Source: Mermis nigrescens (taxonomy: Eukaryota > Nematoda > Enoplea > Mermithida > Mermithidae). Taken from it: a stretch of DNA of 64,000 bases. Positions 42,190-53,836 of the stretch are shown here, piece after piece. The stretch's first letter is position 1. Each line of letters begins with the position of its first letter. Where the stretch lies: positions 1,304,742-1,368,741 of the forward strand of contig JAVLUZ010000191.1 in assembly GCA_036768485.1 (NCBI GenBank). Reading direction: 5' to 3'. The notes beneath the pieces are model-generated. The model made no database searches. It had not been told where the DNA came from and was given only the letters and a program-made list of their open reading frames with translations. Both the position numbers and the translations under genes were made by a program.

Positions 42190-42845
42190 TCACGGTGTAC
42201 GCAGAATATAGATAGTATGTCTACACGCAACTCGCGTTCCCTGAAGTTTGTCACTTTTAACCGCTTCAAAAAAGACTCAATACCCGCAAAAGTTCACGAA
42301 TGTTTTTGTCAACTGTTTTCAACATCCTTTTACTTGCCTTGTTTCAGGACCAATTAAGTCCGGAAAACAAATTTTGTCCAAGCGATTCATCAAGAATAGA
42401 AAATGCCTGATTGACACTAAAATTAAATAGATTTGGTGGCGTTTTGCAGAAAATCAGCTTTGTTATAAAAAATTAAATCATGCTTTATTCATAGAAGGGC
42501 TTCCTGATTTTAATTACCCAAAACACTTGAGTCATTTGCAACAACTTTGATTCTCAATAATCTTATGCAACAGAGCAAGGGTAATGCCCAGATTGTGCAG
42601 CTTTTTACAAGGAGCTGTCATCATTGGAACATTGGCATTATACACATTGTTCAAAACGTTTTCTTTGATGGTTTAAGAACTTCATGCATCAACTCTGATT
42701 ATATAGTTTTATCCAGACACCCTCCGATCAGCTACAGGCACAAATGCTTTCCAAACAGCTCTATCCTATCAACTCTGAATATTTCTAGAAGCTTATTCTA
42801 ATGCTACTTCTCAGCCGTATGATTACCTTCTAATCAATCTAATTC
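42190..42845 (+). pseudogene. Maverick FtsK/A32-type packaging ATPase, degraded
   Basis: The P-loop is visible at 42347-42370 as GPIKSGKQ, with Gln where Thr or Ser is expected. Further on, 42547 onwards reads LNNLMQQS in place of the expected acidic Walker B, followed by VQLFTRSCHHWNIGIIHIVQ, a strongly conserved block of this family, and a tail near 42800. Two frame changes and stops separate the parts. In intact elements this enzyme drives genome packaging. Both nucleotide-binding motifs are altered, so the copy is non-functional. Confidence 0.75.
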
Positions 42846-43814
42846 CAAATGCATGAGATGAGCTCAGGCTTAAACAAATATTTTTAGCAGTCATCCAAGT
42901 ATTTATGTGCTGAAATCTATAAAAACTAGTAGAGATATTGCAACAAGAAAATGAGTAATAAACTAGGGATGTTCCGGTTCCAGGTTTTTCATAAAATGGT
43001 TCCGGTTCCGATTCTTGGAAAACAAGAATTTCGGTTTCGGTTCCGGTTCCGGTTCTTCAACTAGAGAACCGTTGGTTCCGGTTCCAGTTCTGGTTCCCGT
43101 GTTAAAATATGTACGCTCTTGATAGCTTGACTTCACCGGAACATGTGACGATGTAATCGAAAGATAAATTATTCAGGAAGTCATTTCTATCTGGCAACTG
43201 CACGTTCAAATAAGTTTTACGTCTAGTTGACAATTTACTTATAAATCAATGAATATTATCTATGTGTTTCTTAATTGGAGGCTTAACCCTCCTGTTACCA
43301 AGGGGTCACGCACTCCTAGACTTACCAAGGTCTAGATCAAAAATCTAGTCATTGGGAGATAACAAAAATGAATAAAAATACATATTTCTGGTAGCCAACA
43401 TCATGAGAATTTCAAAAATGTCATAATGTTTGCACAAAACTGAAAATAAATTGAGAAAAACGTATTTGAACATTCAAAAATGTATAAGAAATACGATCTG
43501 CAACACGCGTGACACATGTTATAAAATCATGAAATCAAGCTTTTCTAATGAAATATAGGTCAATACGTTTTCTGCTCAATAAAACATGAATTGCAGTAAA
43601 AAAGAGGTACTGAGACGCTTGCCACACAAGAATTTATGGCCCTACAGTAAACTGCAAAAACAGGCAACTATATCACGGATCTAGAGCTCGGTAAAAGTAT
43701 GGTTAATACGAAATCGAAATTCTTAATTCATGATGAAAATCTGCTGCAATGGTGGAAGAGATTTCGATGAATTTGCCGATTCTCGCATTTATAGCTAAGC
43801 AGTATTTTGCAGCC

Positions 43815-44573
43815 AGTGGCGGATCTAGGATTTTCCTAAGGGAGCAGTATCCCAACTTTTCCGAAAACAGTCGAAAATAGGTCCAAAAATTTGCCCTTAA
43901 CGCGCGAAACAGCGTTTTTTTTCGGCGTTTTACAATGTATGCTTTAACATTAAATCACTTTTGACGCAATATTTTTCTTAAAATTTTAAAATTTTCGACC
44001 ATATGCAGTTTCTGCCATTAAAAGATAAATAGAGCACACAATCAGTCATTTCGACGCGAAACGCCGTAAATTTCTGCGAATTTCAGACCTTTTTAGTAAT
44101 TTTTGGTCTCTAAAACTCTTCGTACATGTACAATAATGGTCCCGGAAAGTCCCTGCACATCGGGATAAATCTTTGCCGAATACAAAACAACCGTGGCGCG
44201 AAGTTCCGGAAATTTTGTGAGATTAAGACGGACAGACGTCCAAGAAGCATGATTTACAGCTTGATTTACTGTATTTATAGCATTTGATGCGAAACTCGAA
44301 ATTTTTAATTGAAAATAGAAGAAAACTATGCAAAAATAGCTGTTCCTGCTGCTAGAATTGTTTTGAAACCTACATGAACGAAAAATGGCTTCCAGGTGGC
44401 CAAGAAAGTAAATAAATGTCAATAATAGGTATCATCCGGCGCGATAGTGCCGAAAAATTTGAGAAATTATGGTCACTGAGGACCAAAAAATAATTGCAAA
44501 TTGTATATCCTTTCTCTATCTTGATGAATATTTTGGCAAATGGGGGGCGGCCCCCGGCCCCTTAGATTCAACC
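43815..44573. repeat. GTGGCGGATC-ended repeat nested in the hAT element
   Basis: Starts near CAGTGGCGGATCTAGGATTT and ends near GGCCCCTTAGATTC. Contains GGCGC palindromes (44052, 44195, 44437) and 'aacgcgcgaaacagcg'. The reverse complement of 54151-54711 has the same start (GTAGCGGATCAAGGATTTTC) and the same internal text, so it is a dispersed family. Its insertion separates the hAT dimerisation domain from upstream transposase sequence. Confidence 0.55.
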
Positions 44574-44712
44574 CTGCTTGCAGCGCCACCTAGAAGCGTT
44601 CCATTGGAACAGCTGTTCAGTTGCTCTGGAGTCATTTGCAACCTTCTCAGAAACAGGCTACATGGCGTAAAAGCAGAACGACTTTTATTTTTAAAACATA
44701 ATTCACCCGGAA
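44574..44712 (+). pseudogene. hAT transposase C-terminal dimerisation domain
   Basis: Reads LLAAPPRSVPLEQLFSCSG, then VICNLLRNRLHG and AERLLFLKHN. This is the hallmark PPxSVPxExxFSxxG...R..L..e.l.fLk.N pattern of hAT family C-terminal dimerisation domains. Upstream catalytic parts are not recognisable because of the nested insertion and decay. Confidence 0.85.
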
Positions 44713-45104
44713 CAATAGCTTAGTTTTAGTCTGTAAACTTTTGGGTAATAATAGGTTGAATTGCTGCTTCATGTCTTCACTAAATTTTATGAAATTCGAT
44801 TTTAACTCTAATTTTAAAAACCGATAACCGACTCCAAAAAGGATCGGTTCCGGTTCCAATTCTTAGAAATTCAAAAAATCGGTTCCGGTTCCGATTCTCA
44901 GAATATCAAATAATCGGTTCTCGGTTCCATTTACGGTTCCAAAAAAGTCGGTTCCAGCTGGTATTGGTTCTTGGTTCCAGTTAACCGGCACATCCTATAA
45001 AGAAATATTAATACGCAATATTGGTTGTTTGCATCTCCTAAGTCAAGCTAAAAACCTCAATGGACCGCTATTATAAATACTGCTAGTGAAGATCAAATCC
45101 TTGA

Positions 45105-45385
45105 AGGCTTGTGATCTGTGACTGCAACTTTCTGAATAGTAATATTCCTTTTGATGAGAAGGATATTAATAATATTCGAATATATCAAAATCAAATAAGA
45201 TATCTGACAAACAATAAGAAGGCAACTACAAAACAAAAGAAAGAATATAGGAAGGTGGTTTTCTTCCTCTACTCATTCTCTATACTTACTTGTAGCAAAT
45301 TAAGCATACTGAAAACATTATTCACATACCAGCTGAAATCAGCATGCGGACTAAACCAATTGATCTTATGCTAGATTCCTTTGAT
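45105..45385 (+). pseudogene. Small basic Maverick protein fragment
   Basis: Read from about 45111: FDEKDINNIRIYQNQIRYL, then KKATTKQKKEYRKVVFFL. Short, Lys/Arg-rich, followed by a hydrophobic stretch, in the position where Mavericks encode a small basic (core- or pX-like) protein. The family call is weak and rests on position and composition. Truncated by a stop at 45374. Confidence 0.5.
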
Positions 45386-45892
45386 AATGGATTGCAAAAA
45401 GTTTTGTATAGCAAAATCAGCTCCTGTCAATTAAAACTCATGAAAGTACAATCAGGTGCTTAACAGATGTAACGACTATAAGGAGAAAAGCAGCAGCAAT
45501 ATAGAGATAGTATAGCTGAGGATGCAAGGATTGCATTGAGTGATAAAGATATGCTTGTTTATATGCCAAAAAATCAGATTCCAAAGTCAAAACTACTTTT
45601 TCACTACATTTGTACTAACTCATTTATAGGAATTGAGCCCAATGGTGAGCTTGTGGTAGATGGCAATAAAATTGTAGGCTCAAACATTACAGATTTACTT
45701 AATGATCTTGCAAGTGAGCATAAGAAAACAAGCAGACATCCTGGCACAAAAGAATTGTTTAAAGTGTTTAATCGCACAAATGTTCAACTGGAAAAACGAT
45801 TTTTGCTGCAGGTGGTGAATTCGACTGGGATTAAAATCTATACAATGCTTATCATATTCAATTTATTCAAAATTACAGAAATGCACCTTTAA
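45386..45892 (+). pseudogene. Maverick conserved protein of unknown function
   Basis: Starts around MRTKPIDLMLDSFDNGLQKV, with stops at 45462-45482, then an open stretch at 45536-45892: MLVYMPKNQIPKSKLLFHYI, ELVVDGNKIVGSNITDLLND and RTNVQLEKRFL. The xGxxVxGSNIxDLxxD pattern recurs in animal Maverick elements and in transposon-derived proteins of nematodes. Function unknown. Confidence 0.6.
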
Positions 45893-45935
45893 TTCAATCC
45901 TAATGATTACAACATTTGGTTGGACTAGTTAGTGT

Positions 45936-46320
45936 ACAGGGCAGGCTACTCAAACAGGCTATGGGTTGGAAGGGTATAAAGACATCCCATACCAGCAAGG
46001 CGCTGGTCTTGGCAGCTTTTTCCGTACGCTTTTCAGAATGGCAGTCCCAGTTTTGCAGTCAATTGGTAAGCAACTTGGAAAATATGCTCTATTTGCAGCT
46101 ATAAACATAGCATCTGATTTGGCCCAAGGAAAACCGATTTTGGAGTCTACCAAACAACACTTAAAGCAAGAAATGCTGCTTGATTATTTGATGAAGCCTC
46201 ACATGCTTTTAGCAGCAGAGAGAGGTCTTGGTAGCCGTCCAAAGTCCATAAATACTAGCATGTTAGATACTTTTTTAAAACAAAAAAATGGCTCTGGTAA
46301 GGGCAAAACCATAACCAGTT
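45936..46320 (+). pseudogene. Gly-rich, membrane-active-type minor structural protein
   Basis: Open from about 45966. Contains IPYQQGAGLGSFFRTLFRMA, then VPVLQSIGKQLGKYALFAAI and IASDLAQGKPILESTKQ. The amphipathic GxGxFFRxLFR helix followed by a GKxxGK hydrophobic helix resembles the minor capsid (pVI- or pX-like) proteins of Mavericks. No internal stop in the core, so it is the least decayed gene of the set. Confidence 0.65.
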
Positions 46321-47420
46321 CTATGACTGAACTTGATCTTTTTACAGTCCCTCCTACTGAAGTAGTGATAAAGCATAGTTTTTAGCATGAAATTCAACCT
46401 ACAAATCCTATCACTAATGAAGGACCATATGAATTAAGAGTACCTCCTGATCCACATTATAATAAGCTCAATAAATACCACATTAAAATGCTAAATTCAG
46501 AAGTTGCTGCTGGAACAGCAGTGCCTGTCTATGCGCTAACAATCTTTCTGGCAAGACATTCTACAAATAAGTAAAATGTTTTTTTAGAAGGCAAATTAGT
46601 TTTTGGACGAAAGCTCTGATAAATATGCATACAGATTGTATTTTGAAACTGAATTAAATTATGGGTACAATGTAAAAGCAAATTTACACTCGCAATCTGC
46701 GCTGTACTTTCACAAAGGTGGAAGTGGTGTTAACACAGAAGACAATGAAGCATTCAAAAAACGTTCGAAAATACTCAAAGACAAAAACATTATGAAAGTT
46801 GAGGCCCCACTGCACATGAACATGTTCTTGCAAGACAGATACTTACTTAATTTTACCGATTTTCGCCTAGAATTACACAGAAATAATAACATTTTTTTGC
46901 AGTCCTTTGAGGATGTCAACCTTGACTTAAAAGTCTAACAAAAAAATTTTTTATCCGTAAAGTTGAGGATTTAGATACAGTGAATGTAGCCCCTGAGCAA
47001 ACAATGCTTTTATATATAGCAAAATATCCCACTAGGCATGCAGCTTTGACTAATTTGCCATTTCAAATCCTGCTAGAGAAACGCCTAAGTATACATTGTT
47101 TACTGGTCAATCTGCCTAGGCGTATAGTGTTTGCCTGTGTTGAAGGCAGAGCTTATCAAGGCAACTTGGCAAAATTGCCTTTGAACTACAAACCGGTCAG
47201 CATAAGTGATGTAAAAGCAATGTGTGTAGGTATAATATATCCTGTTTTCCCACTCAGCATTTCATTTAAACACGACAGGTACTTACAAGTCTATACACAG
47301 ACGATTTCCATGATTCAGATATTGAATATGTGTAGGTAATTTTATTAGCAGAGAAGATTTTAAAACAAGCTACTGTTTCTTTGTCTTTGATTTGACTCCT
47401 GATGCAGATGGTGGAGGACT
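46321..47420 (+). pseudogene. F54H12.2-like structural protein, broken
   Basis: Begins MTELDLFTVPPTEVVIKHSF and then meets a stop at 46383. Further pieces follow in different frames: YELRVPPDPHYNKLNKYHIK (46430 on), KYAYRLYFETELNYG (46621 on), PLHMNMFLQDRYLLNFTDF (46807 on), LYIAKYPTRHA (47010 on) and FDLTPDADGG (47389 on). It resembles the transposon-derived protein known in C. elegans as F54H12.2, widespread in animal Mavericks and probably a virion shell component; that role is from general knowledge. Several stops and frame changes. Confidence 0.7.
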
Positions 47421-47499
47421 ATGGGACCTAGTTTGTGAAGGAACAATAAGCATGGCTGTTAGGTTTCCTATTGCTAAATTTGGTGATTTGATAATGAGT

Positions 47500-47880
47500 G
47501 ATAAACACCAGAACAAGTATCTTTACAATGCACTCAAAATTCTTAGACATAATAATATATTTTCAGGCGTTTTCCCCATATATTGTCTGCCACCCATAAG
47601 AACCTATCCTACGGCTCTACTTGTAAATTTTGACCCCAGTAGAGAATCAGGTTAGCACTTTGTTGCAATTTATTTTCAAAATAAGAAGCATTGCAACCAT
47701 TTGGACAGTTATAGGCTAGAACTAAATATGCAATTGCATCAATACATTTCTGATATTGTGCTCTCATTTACAAACAAAAATATCCAAGTACAATGGCTTT
47801 TTTTAATCAGCTGTGGACATATGTGTATCTTTTTTTGGTCTGCATGAGCAAAGACACAAGTTTCACAAACATTGTTCTAT
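47500..47880 (+). pseudogene. Adenain-like cysteine protease, broken
   Basis: N-terminal part FSGVFPIYCLPPIRTYPTAL and NFDPSRESG ends at a TAG (47653-47655) directly before HFVAIYF, which carries the presumed catalytic His. Then LDSYRLELNMQLHQY has the expected acidic residue, and SCGHMCIFFW (47809 on) holds the catalytic-Cys context. H, D and C are in the order of the adenovirus maturation protease family, a standard Maverick gene that processes structural proteins. The stop and later frame loss disable it. Confidence 0.65.
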
Positions 47881-48079
47881 CTATGTTCAGTGAAAAAAAT
47901 TATAAATATTTCAATAAAGTAAGGTTACAAAAAATGGATACAAAATAGTTTCACATAATGCTTCGGAGCATTTCACTAGAAACAAATACTGCAGCCACAT
48001 TTGTTACCATTCCGCCAAGACAAATCGCATTAACTAGCAAGTGGTAGGTTGCGTTAGCTTAAATAATTTGTGCAAATAC

Positions 48080-48714
48080 ATGGCACAATGTTGCCAAGGA
48101 GCAGAATATGATACAATTTTATGACATTAAAAACGATGTGCGAGAAAAATTGCTTATTCCTTGTGCAAAATATTTAAATATACATGGCCTCATTCATGCA
48201 ATGAGAAATGGAATAAAAAGGATTAGCCTGATAGATAAATTAGATTACACGCAATATTTTGGCATAAAGTATGATGAAAACAGAAAAGTTTGCCACTCAA
48301 CAATCAATACTGAATATATTCGAAGTGTAAAGCTAAGAAAGCATTCAATGGATATCCTGGGATTTCTAAAAAGTTAGCTTAGCAATATAAATTATGCTTT
48401 TGTGCAAGAATTAAACATAGTTGAACACCAATAACCCAATTTGCTTGGTAGAATGCATAATTTTTACGTAGATTGTGATATAATAGAGCCTCAAATTATT
48501 GGAAGTGTTTTTGCACCGCTTTTGCAGGTTGTAAATGTATAGAAGGAGAATATATAGATATTCTTAATTACGCATTTATTAGTCCACATTATATACCTGT
48601 GCTCAAAAACTCATTCAATACTATTGAAGTGAACATTGAAAGTGATCAAGATAAACCTGTGCCTTTTGAATTCAACAAAACAATTGTTAATTGCATTTCA
48701 GTGTATCGGCTATG
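48080..48714 (+). pseudogene. Maverick second structural protein, C-terminal part
   Basis: Open at 48108-48377 (AKYLNIHGLIHAMRNGIKRI and YFGIKYDENRKVCHS), stop, then in shifted frames MHNFYVDCDIIEPQIIGSVF, APLLQVVNV and, after more breaks, SPHYIPVLKNSFNTIEVNIE. The last block resembles the conserved C-terminal core of a Maverick structural (capsid-like) protein; I cannot separate it confidently from the F54H12.2-like gene. Confidence 0.5.
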
Positions 48715-51700
48715 AATATCATTTTTAATCGCAAAATTTCATACACATATAAACATGGATCAAGGACAAAAAATATATAATCACTTATTATTACACCTGC
48801 TTCGCCTGAACATTGTATTCACCTTTGCCTTAGGCAAGTACTTCGGTCTTAGCTCAATGCTGAGTACAAACAAAGTTCAGTAGAAATTGATGCATTTCAC
48901 TACTTGTGATTTGCCTACACTAGCCATCCATTGCTTCTTAAATGGGAGAAAATCATGCAGTGTAAAGTATCAGTAAGTGACCCCGGTGGCAGTAGTGATC
49001 ACTGATAGCGGTCCCCTCTCTGACTTTGGGCCTATCCCCTTAATTTGACATGTGCAGACAATTTTTCTCTGGGAGAAAAAAATCAAACGAAATTGATCCT
49101 TAAACTGCTAAAAAATCAAGCAGTGTAAAGCGGCGGTAGTGGAACTTGGTAGTTGCTGTAAACCCTTCTCACTAGCTCCAACCATTGATTTCCTCCTTTG
49201 AAATTTCTTCTAGGAGTAGAGTTATTTCTACCATTGAAATTCCTCTATCCCCTGGCTCAGAGCCCCTAGCCATGGGCTGGATGTGCACCCTTATCTTTAC
49301 CATACCATTGCCTATCCCTCATCATTACTCCCCGAGAAAAGCCAGGGATCAACCTCCACCCCACTCCGCCTCACTTCACCATTGTTATAACACATCATCA
49401 TAATTGATTTATTGTTGGAAATTTCCACCAGAAAAATTTCCCTTTCCCTGGCCCAGGACCTCTGCCCTTGCTGGATGCGCCCCTTCCCTGGGCGAGGCTT
49501 GAGAGGCACTGACAGCCCCTCCGTTTGCTACAACACAGCTTATGTTACAATAATGCACCCTCGGGGAGTAACAAGCCCTCACCTTCTCTGCCTATGCTAT
49601 AACATAGGCCATGTTTAGCTATAGGCTATAACACATGCGTCATAGGGCAGCACACTATATGTACTTCACTTGCGTGCTTTACTCATATTTGTGAGTCTTG
49701 TTACTAAAAATCGCAAAGTTATTTGACAATTATTATTGTACTGTACGCATGTCTATCATTTGCGATAAAAATGATTTATGAATAAAAACATATGCAAATA
49801 AGAATGTGTATATTGATATGCATGTGCAAGAAAATTTAATGAGAATTTACAGCTAGAATTATTTATGTGTGAGTGCATCGTAACAAAGCTAAAAAATCTG
49901 TTAAGAGCATCAACCTTTTTTTTACTAAAAGGTCAACTGCTGTAACCTTAGGACGATCTATGTCAAGGATCAAATTCTGCTCTCAATCAAGTCAAGTGAC
50001 ACACTTATCATACAAAGCACACTACAATCAAGGAAAAAAGGACATGATTTATCATTTTTACGCAACATTTTCTTTTTTAAGTATTCACTAGATTCACGAA
50101 ATTAGCAAAGCTTGACATAATCTCATTTGTATATCCTCTGCAAATCAAATTCATTTTATTGTCATTATTGTCATTATTTTTTAATACATGTTGCTATAAA
50201 GTACGAGCATTGAACTAGAGAAAATGAACTAGGTCCAAATAACTACAGTAAGCTGATCGTTAGTGCTTAAAATTGTCAGTAAAAACGCAACACGTTATTT
50301 ACAGTAATCCGATTGACACCAGATGCGCATGTTAGAGCCACATGGATTCCACGCATATAACAAAGAGACATAACAATTGAAAGGAACCGGTCCGAGCTCC
50401 GCGAGCCGGTCCGAGCTCAGCATGTAAAAACTGCTAAGTGAGGAGTCAGCGCTGATAGAGGCTATTGGATTCGCCCAATAGCACCGGTTTTGTATACATG
50501 TAGTATGTGCGTCAATATAATATATTTGCTACATGGCTCACATGAGACAACTCAGTCCGAGCTGGTAACTATCTAACAAAGCCAGGTCAGCCCTTAAGTG
50601 GGTAAAGTGTACAATGACCTAAACGTATAGTACCTTTTATTATTTTTATAGAGGGCTCGACAGATGTGCAAATAGACACGCGGGAGTAACCTAATATGAA
50701 AAAGTATGTTATATTATTACAATTATTATATATTGACCACTACGGGCGTGACAAAATTCATGATAATCTCTAGAGTAGCAACAAGTGTATGCATTGTGAT
50801 TTTTGGAGGTTTATTTTCGTTAATTACTTGCCTGAGGATACCCGTGCGTGAAATCGGCCACCCCCTCATCAATCTTCAAGAGGTTATTTGCCATTCTGAA
50901 CAAATTCTCGACTGAATGGTCGATAAACCTCTGACTAAAAATTTTGAGCTGTTGCGTAGTTCAACGTTATGATTAGTTTGATACTGATGTAAGTAGATCA
51001 CACGGTGTTTTGGTGGTTAGCATGAATGCCGAATTAGAATGTGATGTATAGCGATAAAAATTTGATAATTATTCAAAAGCCATGTACCCCTCGAGCTTAC
51101 ACAGAATGCAGTAGCCAGATAGGCCCATTCAACCCCCCCTCCTTTCCCCCTAAAAAATTTCATTTTTGACAAGAGTTTCCGAGAAGAATGGATTATAATT
51201 TGTCAAAGTCTACTAATAGCACATAGATTCAAAGCAAGACCGATTTTAAACGATTCAAGACTTGTGCTTCCGGACCAAAAACGAAGCCAAAAACATGCTA
51301 AAACAGCGCTAAAACTGTTATTCCACAGTTTCTTGTCAAATTCATACATTTTGAGGAAGATTGTCGATTTTTTTTTTTTTTTTTTTTGAAAAAAAAAAAA
51401 AAAAATAGAAATTTTCACATTTATTTGTTTTGGAGTCCCCTTCACGTACCTATTGGGTCCAGAAATGCTCCTAGCACTCGTTTGATCTGATAAACTTAAA
51501 ATTTTCCAGCGGCGCCAGAATCCTTATTTTCTATTTCATTTTTTTACTCCATCATAGAGCCCCGACCTTATTTAAAAATCTCGAATTTGTCAAAGTTTCC
51601 TGGCATGAGTATGTAAAAGTTTTCTGGCGTTTAGCGACAGCTAAATATCTGTACAGTTTCTAACTTAAAAATTGTGAAATAGTTTTAGCGGATTTCCCCC

Positions 51701-53155
51701 TCACCTCGCAGTACATGATCTTGGCCCCGAAAAAGTTTAAAATGCTCTCCCCAGAATTTGCGACTTACCTAAAAAATTGTAGGAAAGGTACTTAATGCTT
51801 CAATCGTTTCTAACTATCTGTTAGCTCGAAAATGTCACATTTTTGCCCGTCATATATTCATTTTTTGACTATATTTTATACAATTTGATTAAACTATTTT
51901 TCGAAATATTTTCTTGTTTTTACGTTCTAGAAATGTTGAGGATCATCAAAAATGCCCAAAAAAATTTTGTTTCGACACGTTTCTACCATTTTTTAGCCGG
52001 AAAAATGGTACTTTAGAATCCCCTCCTTAAATTCACATGCTTTGGACGCCTGTTCTTTAAAAGCTGAGTTGGGGCACACATAGGCATAGGGGGTGTTGGG
52101 AGTATAAACCCTACCTCAGTTTTCAAAAAAAAATCAAGTATTGTCCGGTGATTTTGAGATAACGAAAGGTGCGGCGGGACAACTCTTGAGACTATTGAAA
52201 TAAAAAGACCGAAAATTCTAACTGAAAACGCTAAATGTATCCTAATTTTGTGAGAAATTGCTACGCGCCGTATTGATAAATTTTTGTATTTTTTATGGCA
52301 TAAATTGGCGAAACTTCACGAAGATTAGTCGAAAAATCCATTTCGCGCTTATAATTTACTAGTGTACCACACTATACTAGTATTACCCTAGTCTGTTTTA
52401 CGTAAGCTTACGCATTTACCGCTATGAACCATTGGCTTTACAAAGTCGGTCCTATTTACTCCGCTTTCTCATAGCGGCTAATTCGCTACTTTTTCAATTC
52501 TTTTTAATTTGTCCAATAGTTTCTTTCGATTTGAAGGATGCCGCAGAATATACTTTGTTTTTTGTGTTGCCTCGAGAAATGCTGAATTTATAAGATTTGG
52601 CGACTTTAGGCAAATACATAGGTAGCAAGTTTCCTATTCCCTCCTTTTACATCCTTGATACTCCGTAATTTCGAGTGTATTCGGTCTCTTTTTGTTCATT
52701 CGGAGCATTTTTCTTTGTCAAGTTATAGGCTGAGCGACTTAAACGTTGGCTAAGGTCATAGAGATTGAGATTCGATGCCGCAGTAACGCAATTTCTTTCC
52801 CTAATAACAAATTTGTAGTGATGCTTGTTTCCATCAGGAATATTTTTGCTCGACTAGAACCTCCATACTGTCTGAGATCTGCGCATTTTAGGATGCTCTG
52901 CATATCAATGCTTATCAGGAATTTATTGATTTGGCACAAAAAATTGCTCGCTTCGGAGATAAGCACGCATGCCGCTGGGCACGTGAATACAAGCTATACA
53001 GCTTTCGCTTGCTTAGGTCAAGAAGGCTCATGATTCTACCAATTGAAAAGATTATAAAATTGGATTAATACAAATATTAGTTATGTTGTACTTCGAAGAA
53101 TGGTTTTTAAAATTGCTTTAATCGATTTCCGATTACATACAATCAATTGTGTTTG
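48715..53155. other. 4.4 kb without a recognised gene
   Basis: Contents seen: loosely repeated CCCTGGC...GGGCTGGATG text at 49240-49490; two GAGCCGGTCCGAGCTC-type words at 50390-50420; a perfect T-run/A-run hairpin at 51369-51405; and fragments of the inverted-repeat family of 6785-7567 at 52540-52720 (GCCGCAGAATATAC and CGGAGCATTTTTCTTTG). Open frames at 50706-50915 and 52739-53033 on both strands have no recognisable domain. Confidence 0.45.
51369..51405. repeat. Homopolymer hairpin
   Basis: About 19 T followed by G and about 17 A: a near-perfect palindrome that can form a stem. It may be an insertion remnant joining two poly(A) tails in opposite orientation. Confidence 0.85.
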
Positions 53156-53566
53156 TCAATTTGCCTCACACTGGCAAACACCGTGTCTGTCTTTATTGCG
53201 CCATTTCCCATTGAATTTCAGTTCTTTGCTACTGCAAGGGTTTGCACAAAGTCGACTGGCAAAATCATTTTTTGGTATAAGATCTCTTATGTCAACTTCG
53301 ACCGTCCCTCGACAATTGCAGATCAAATCCAACGACGGCGCCTTTTTCCAGCTGCCAGTCCATTTCAGGCCTTTTGATTCACACCCAGGCGTGCATTCGA
53401 GTTTAGCCTCATATTGACCGTCGACATAAACTTTCTTCATTAAAAAATCCTTAGCGCAATGCAAATCACGCAATTGGAAAACGAAACCGATAATAGCGAT
53501 GAACAAAATGCTCAAAGCTGGCCGTGATGTTGTTCGCCCTGAATATAAAAAAGCCATTATGTTCAA
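53156..53566 (-). CDS. Small putative secreted protein with duplicated cysteine motif
   Basis: Intact 136-codon single-exon ORF. Start at ATG 53566 (a second in-frame ATG is three codons on). Residues about 18-38 form a hydrophobic signal-like segment (ALSILFIAIIGFVFQLRDLHC). The mature part holds two copies of a motif: C-TPGCESKGLKWTGSW...CNC and C-ANPCSSKELKFNGKW...CQC, spaced about 50 residues apart. Pattern C-x3-C-x-S-K-x-LK[WF]-x-G-x-W-x(n)-C-x-C. A short VDIRDLIPKN segment between them recalls lectin folds of the cyanovirin-N type, but this is a weak guess. An AG at TATATTCAG just downstream of the start could also be a 3' splice site, so an upstream exon is possible. Product unknown; probably extracellular. 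Confidence 0.65.
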   Translation of the reverse strand: MNIMAFLYSGRTTSRPALSILFIAIIGFVFQLRDLHCAKDFLMKKVYVDGQYEAKLECTPGCESKGLKWTGSWKKAPSLDLICNCRGTVEVDIRDLIPKNDFASRLCANPCSSKELKFNGKWRNKDRHGVCQCEAN

Positions 53567-53836
53567 CCAGGAGCGACGCTGGATTTGCTGAGGTTAGAAG
53601 CTGACGAAAAATCAGCGCGGCTGGCTATATATTCTAGAATTTGTTCATCGGTAATCAAAATAGAGTGCTTTTTCAAGGTAAACAGAATAGAGTGCATCTT
53701 TTTACCTTTAGGAACGTGCTCCAAATCCATTCGGCCCATGAAAAATAAATTTTCCGGAAAAAAACTTCATTATTTTCTCTCAATAAAATGAAAAGCATGG
53801 GCGGATTTAAGGGGCGGGGGAGGAGCGCCTACCGAA

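Larger units (their letters stand above)
42965..44997 (+). mobile_element. hAT element inserted in the Maverick remnant
   Basis: Left end TAGGGATGTTCCGGTTCC, right end in reverse complement TAGGATGTGCCGGTTAAC. Both sub-terminal regions (42970-43105 and 44840-44985) are arrays of GGTTCCGGTTCC words, inverted relative to each other. A transposase C-terminus lies at 44574-44712. Flanks TAATAAAC and TAAAGAAA match at only 5 of 8 positions, so the target duplication is decayed or my ends are off by a few bases. A second repeat (about 43815-44573) interrupts it. Confidence 0.75.
42163..48714 (+). mobile_element. Maverick/Polinton (adintovirus-like) remnant
   Basis: A run of same-strand gene fragments: packaging ATPase, small basic protein, two short conserved proteins, a glycine-rich minor structural protein, a protein resembling C. 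elegans F54H12.2, an adenain-like protease and another conserved C-terminal block. This packaging/structural set is characteristic of Mavericks/Polintons. No integrase, protein-primed DNA polymerase or terminal inverted repeat is recognised, so only part of the element is present or identifiable. Stops and frame changes in nearly every gene show a dead copy. A hAT element (42965-44997) is inserted between the ATPase and the next gene. Confidence 0.8.

Noticed and set aside
50320..50700. Possible LTR (repeated GAGCCGGTCCGAGCTC, TATAATATATT)
   Set aside because: No second copy in the window, no TG...CA ends or primer-binding site identified.
53156..53566. Firm assignment to the cyanovirin-N family
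   Set aside because: Only a short LxxxC...VDIxDLI resemblance; cysteine spacing differs from that family.
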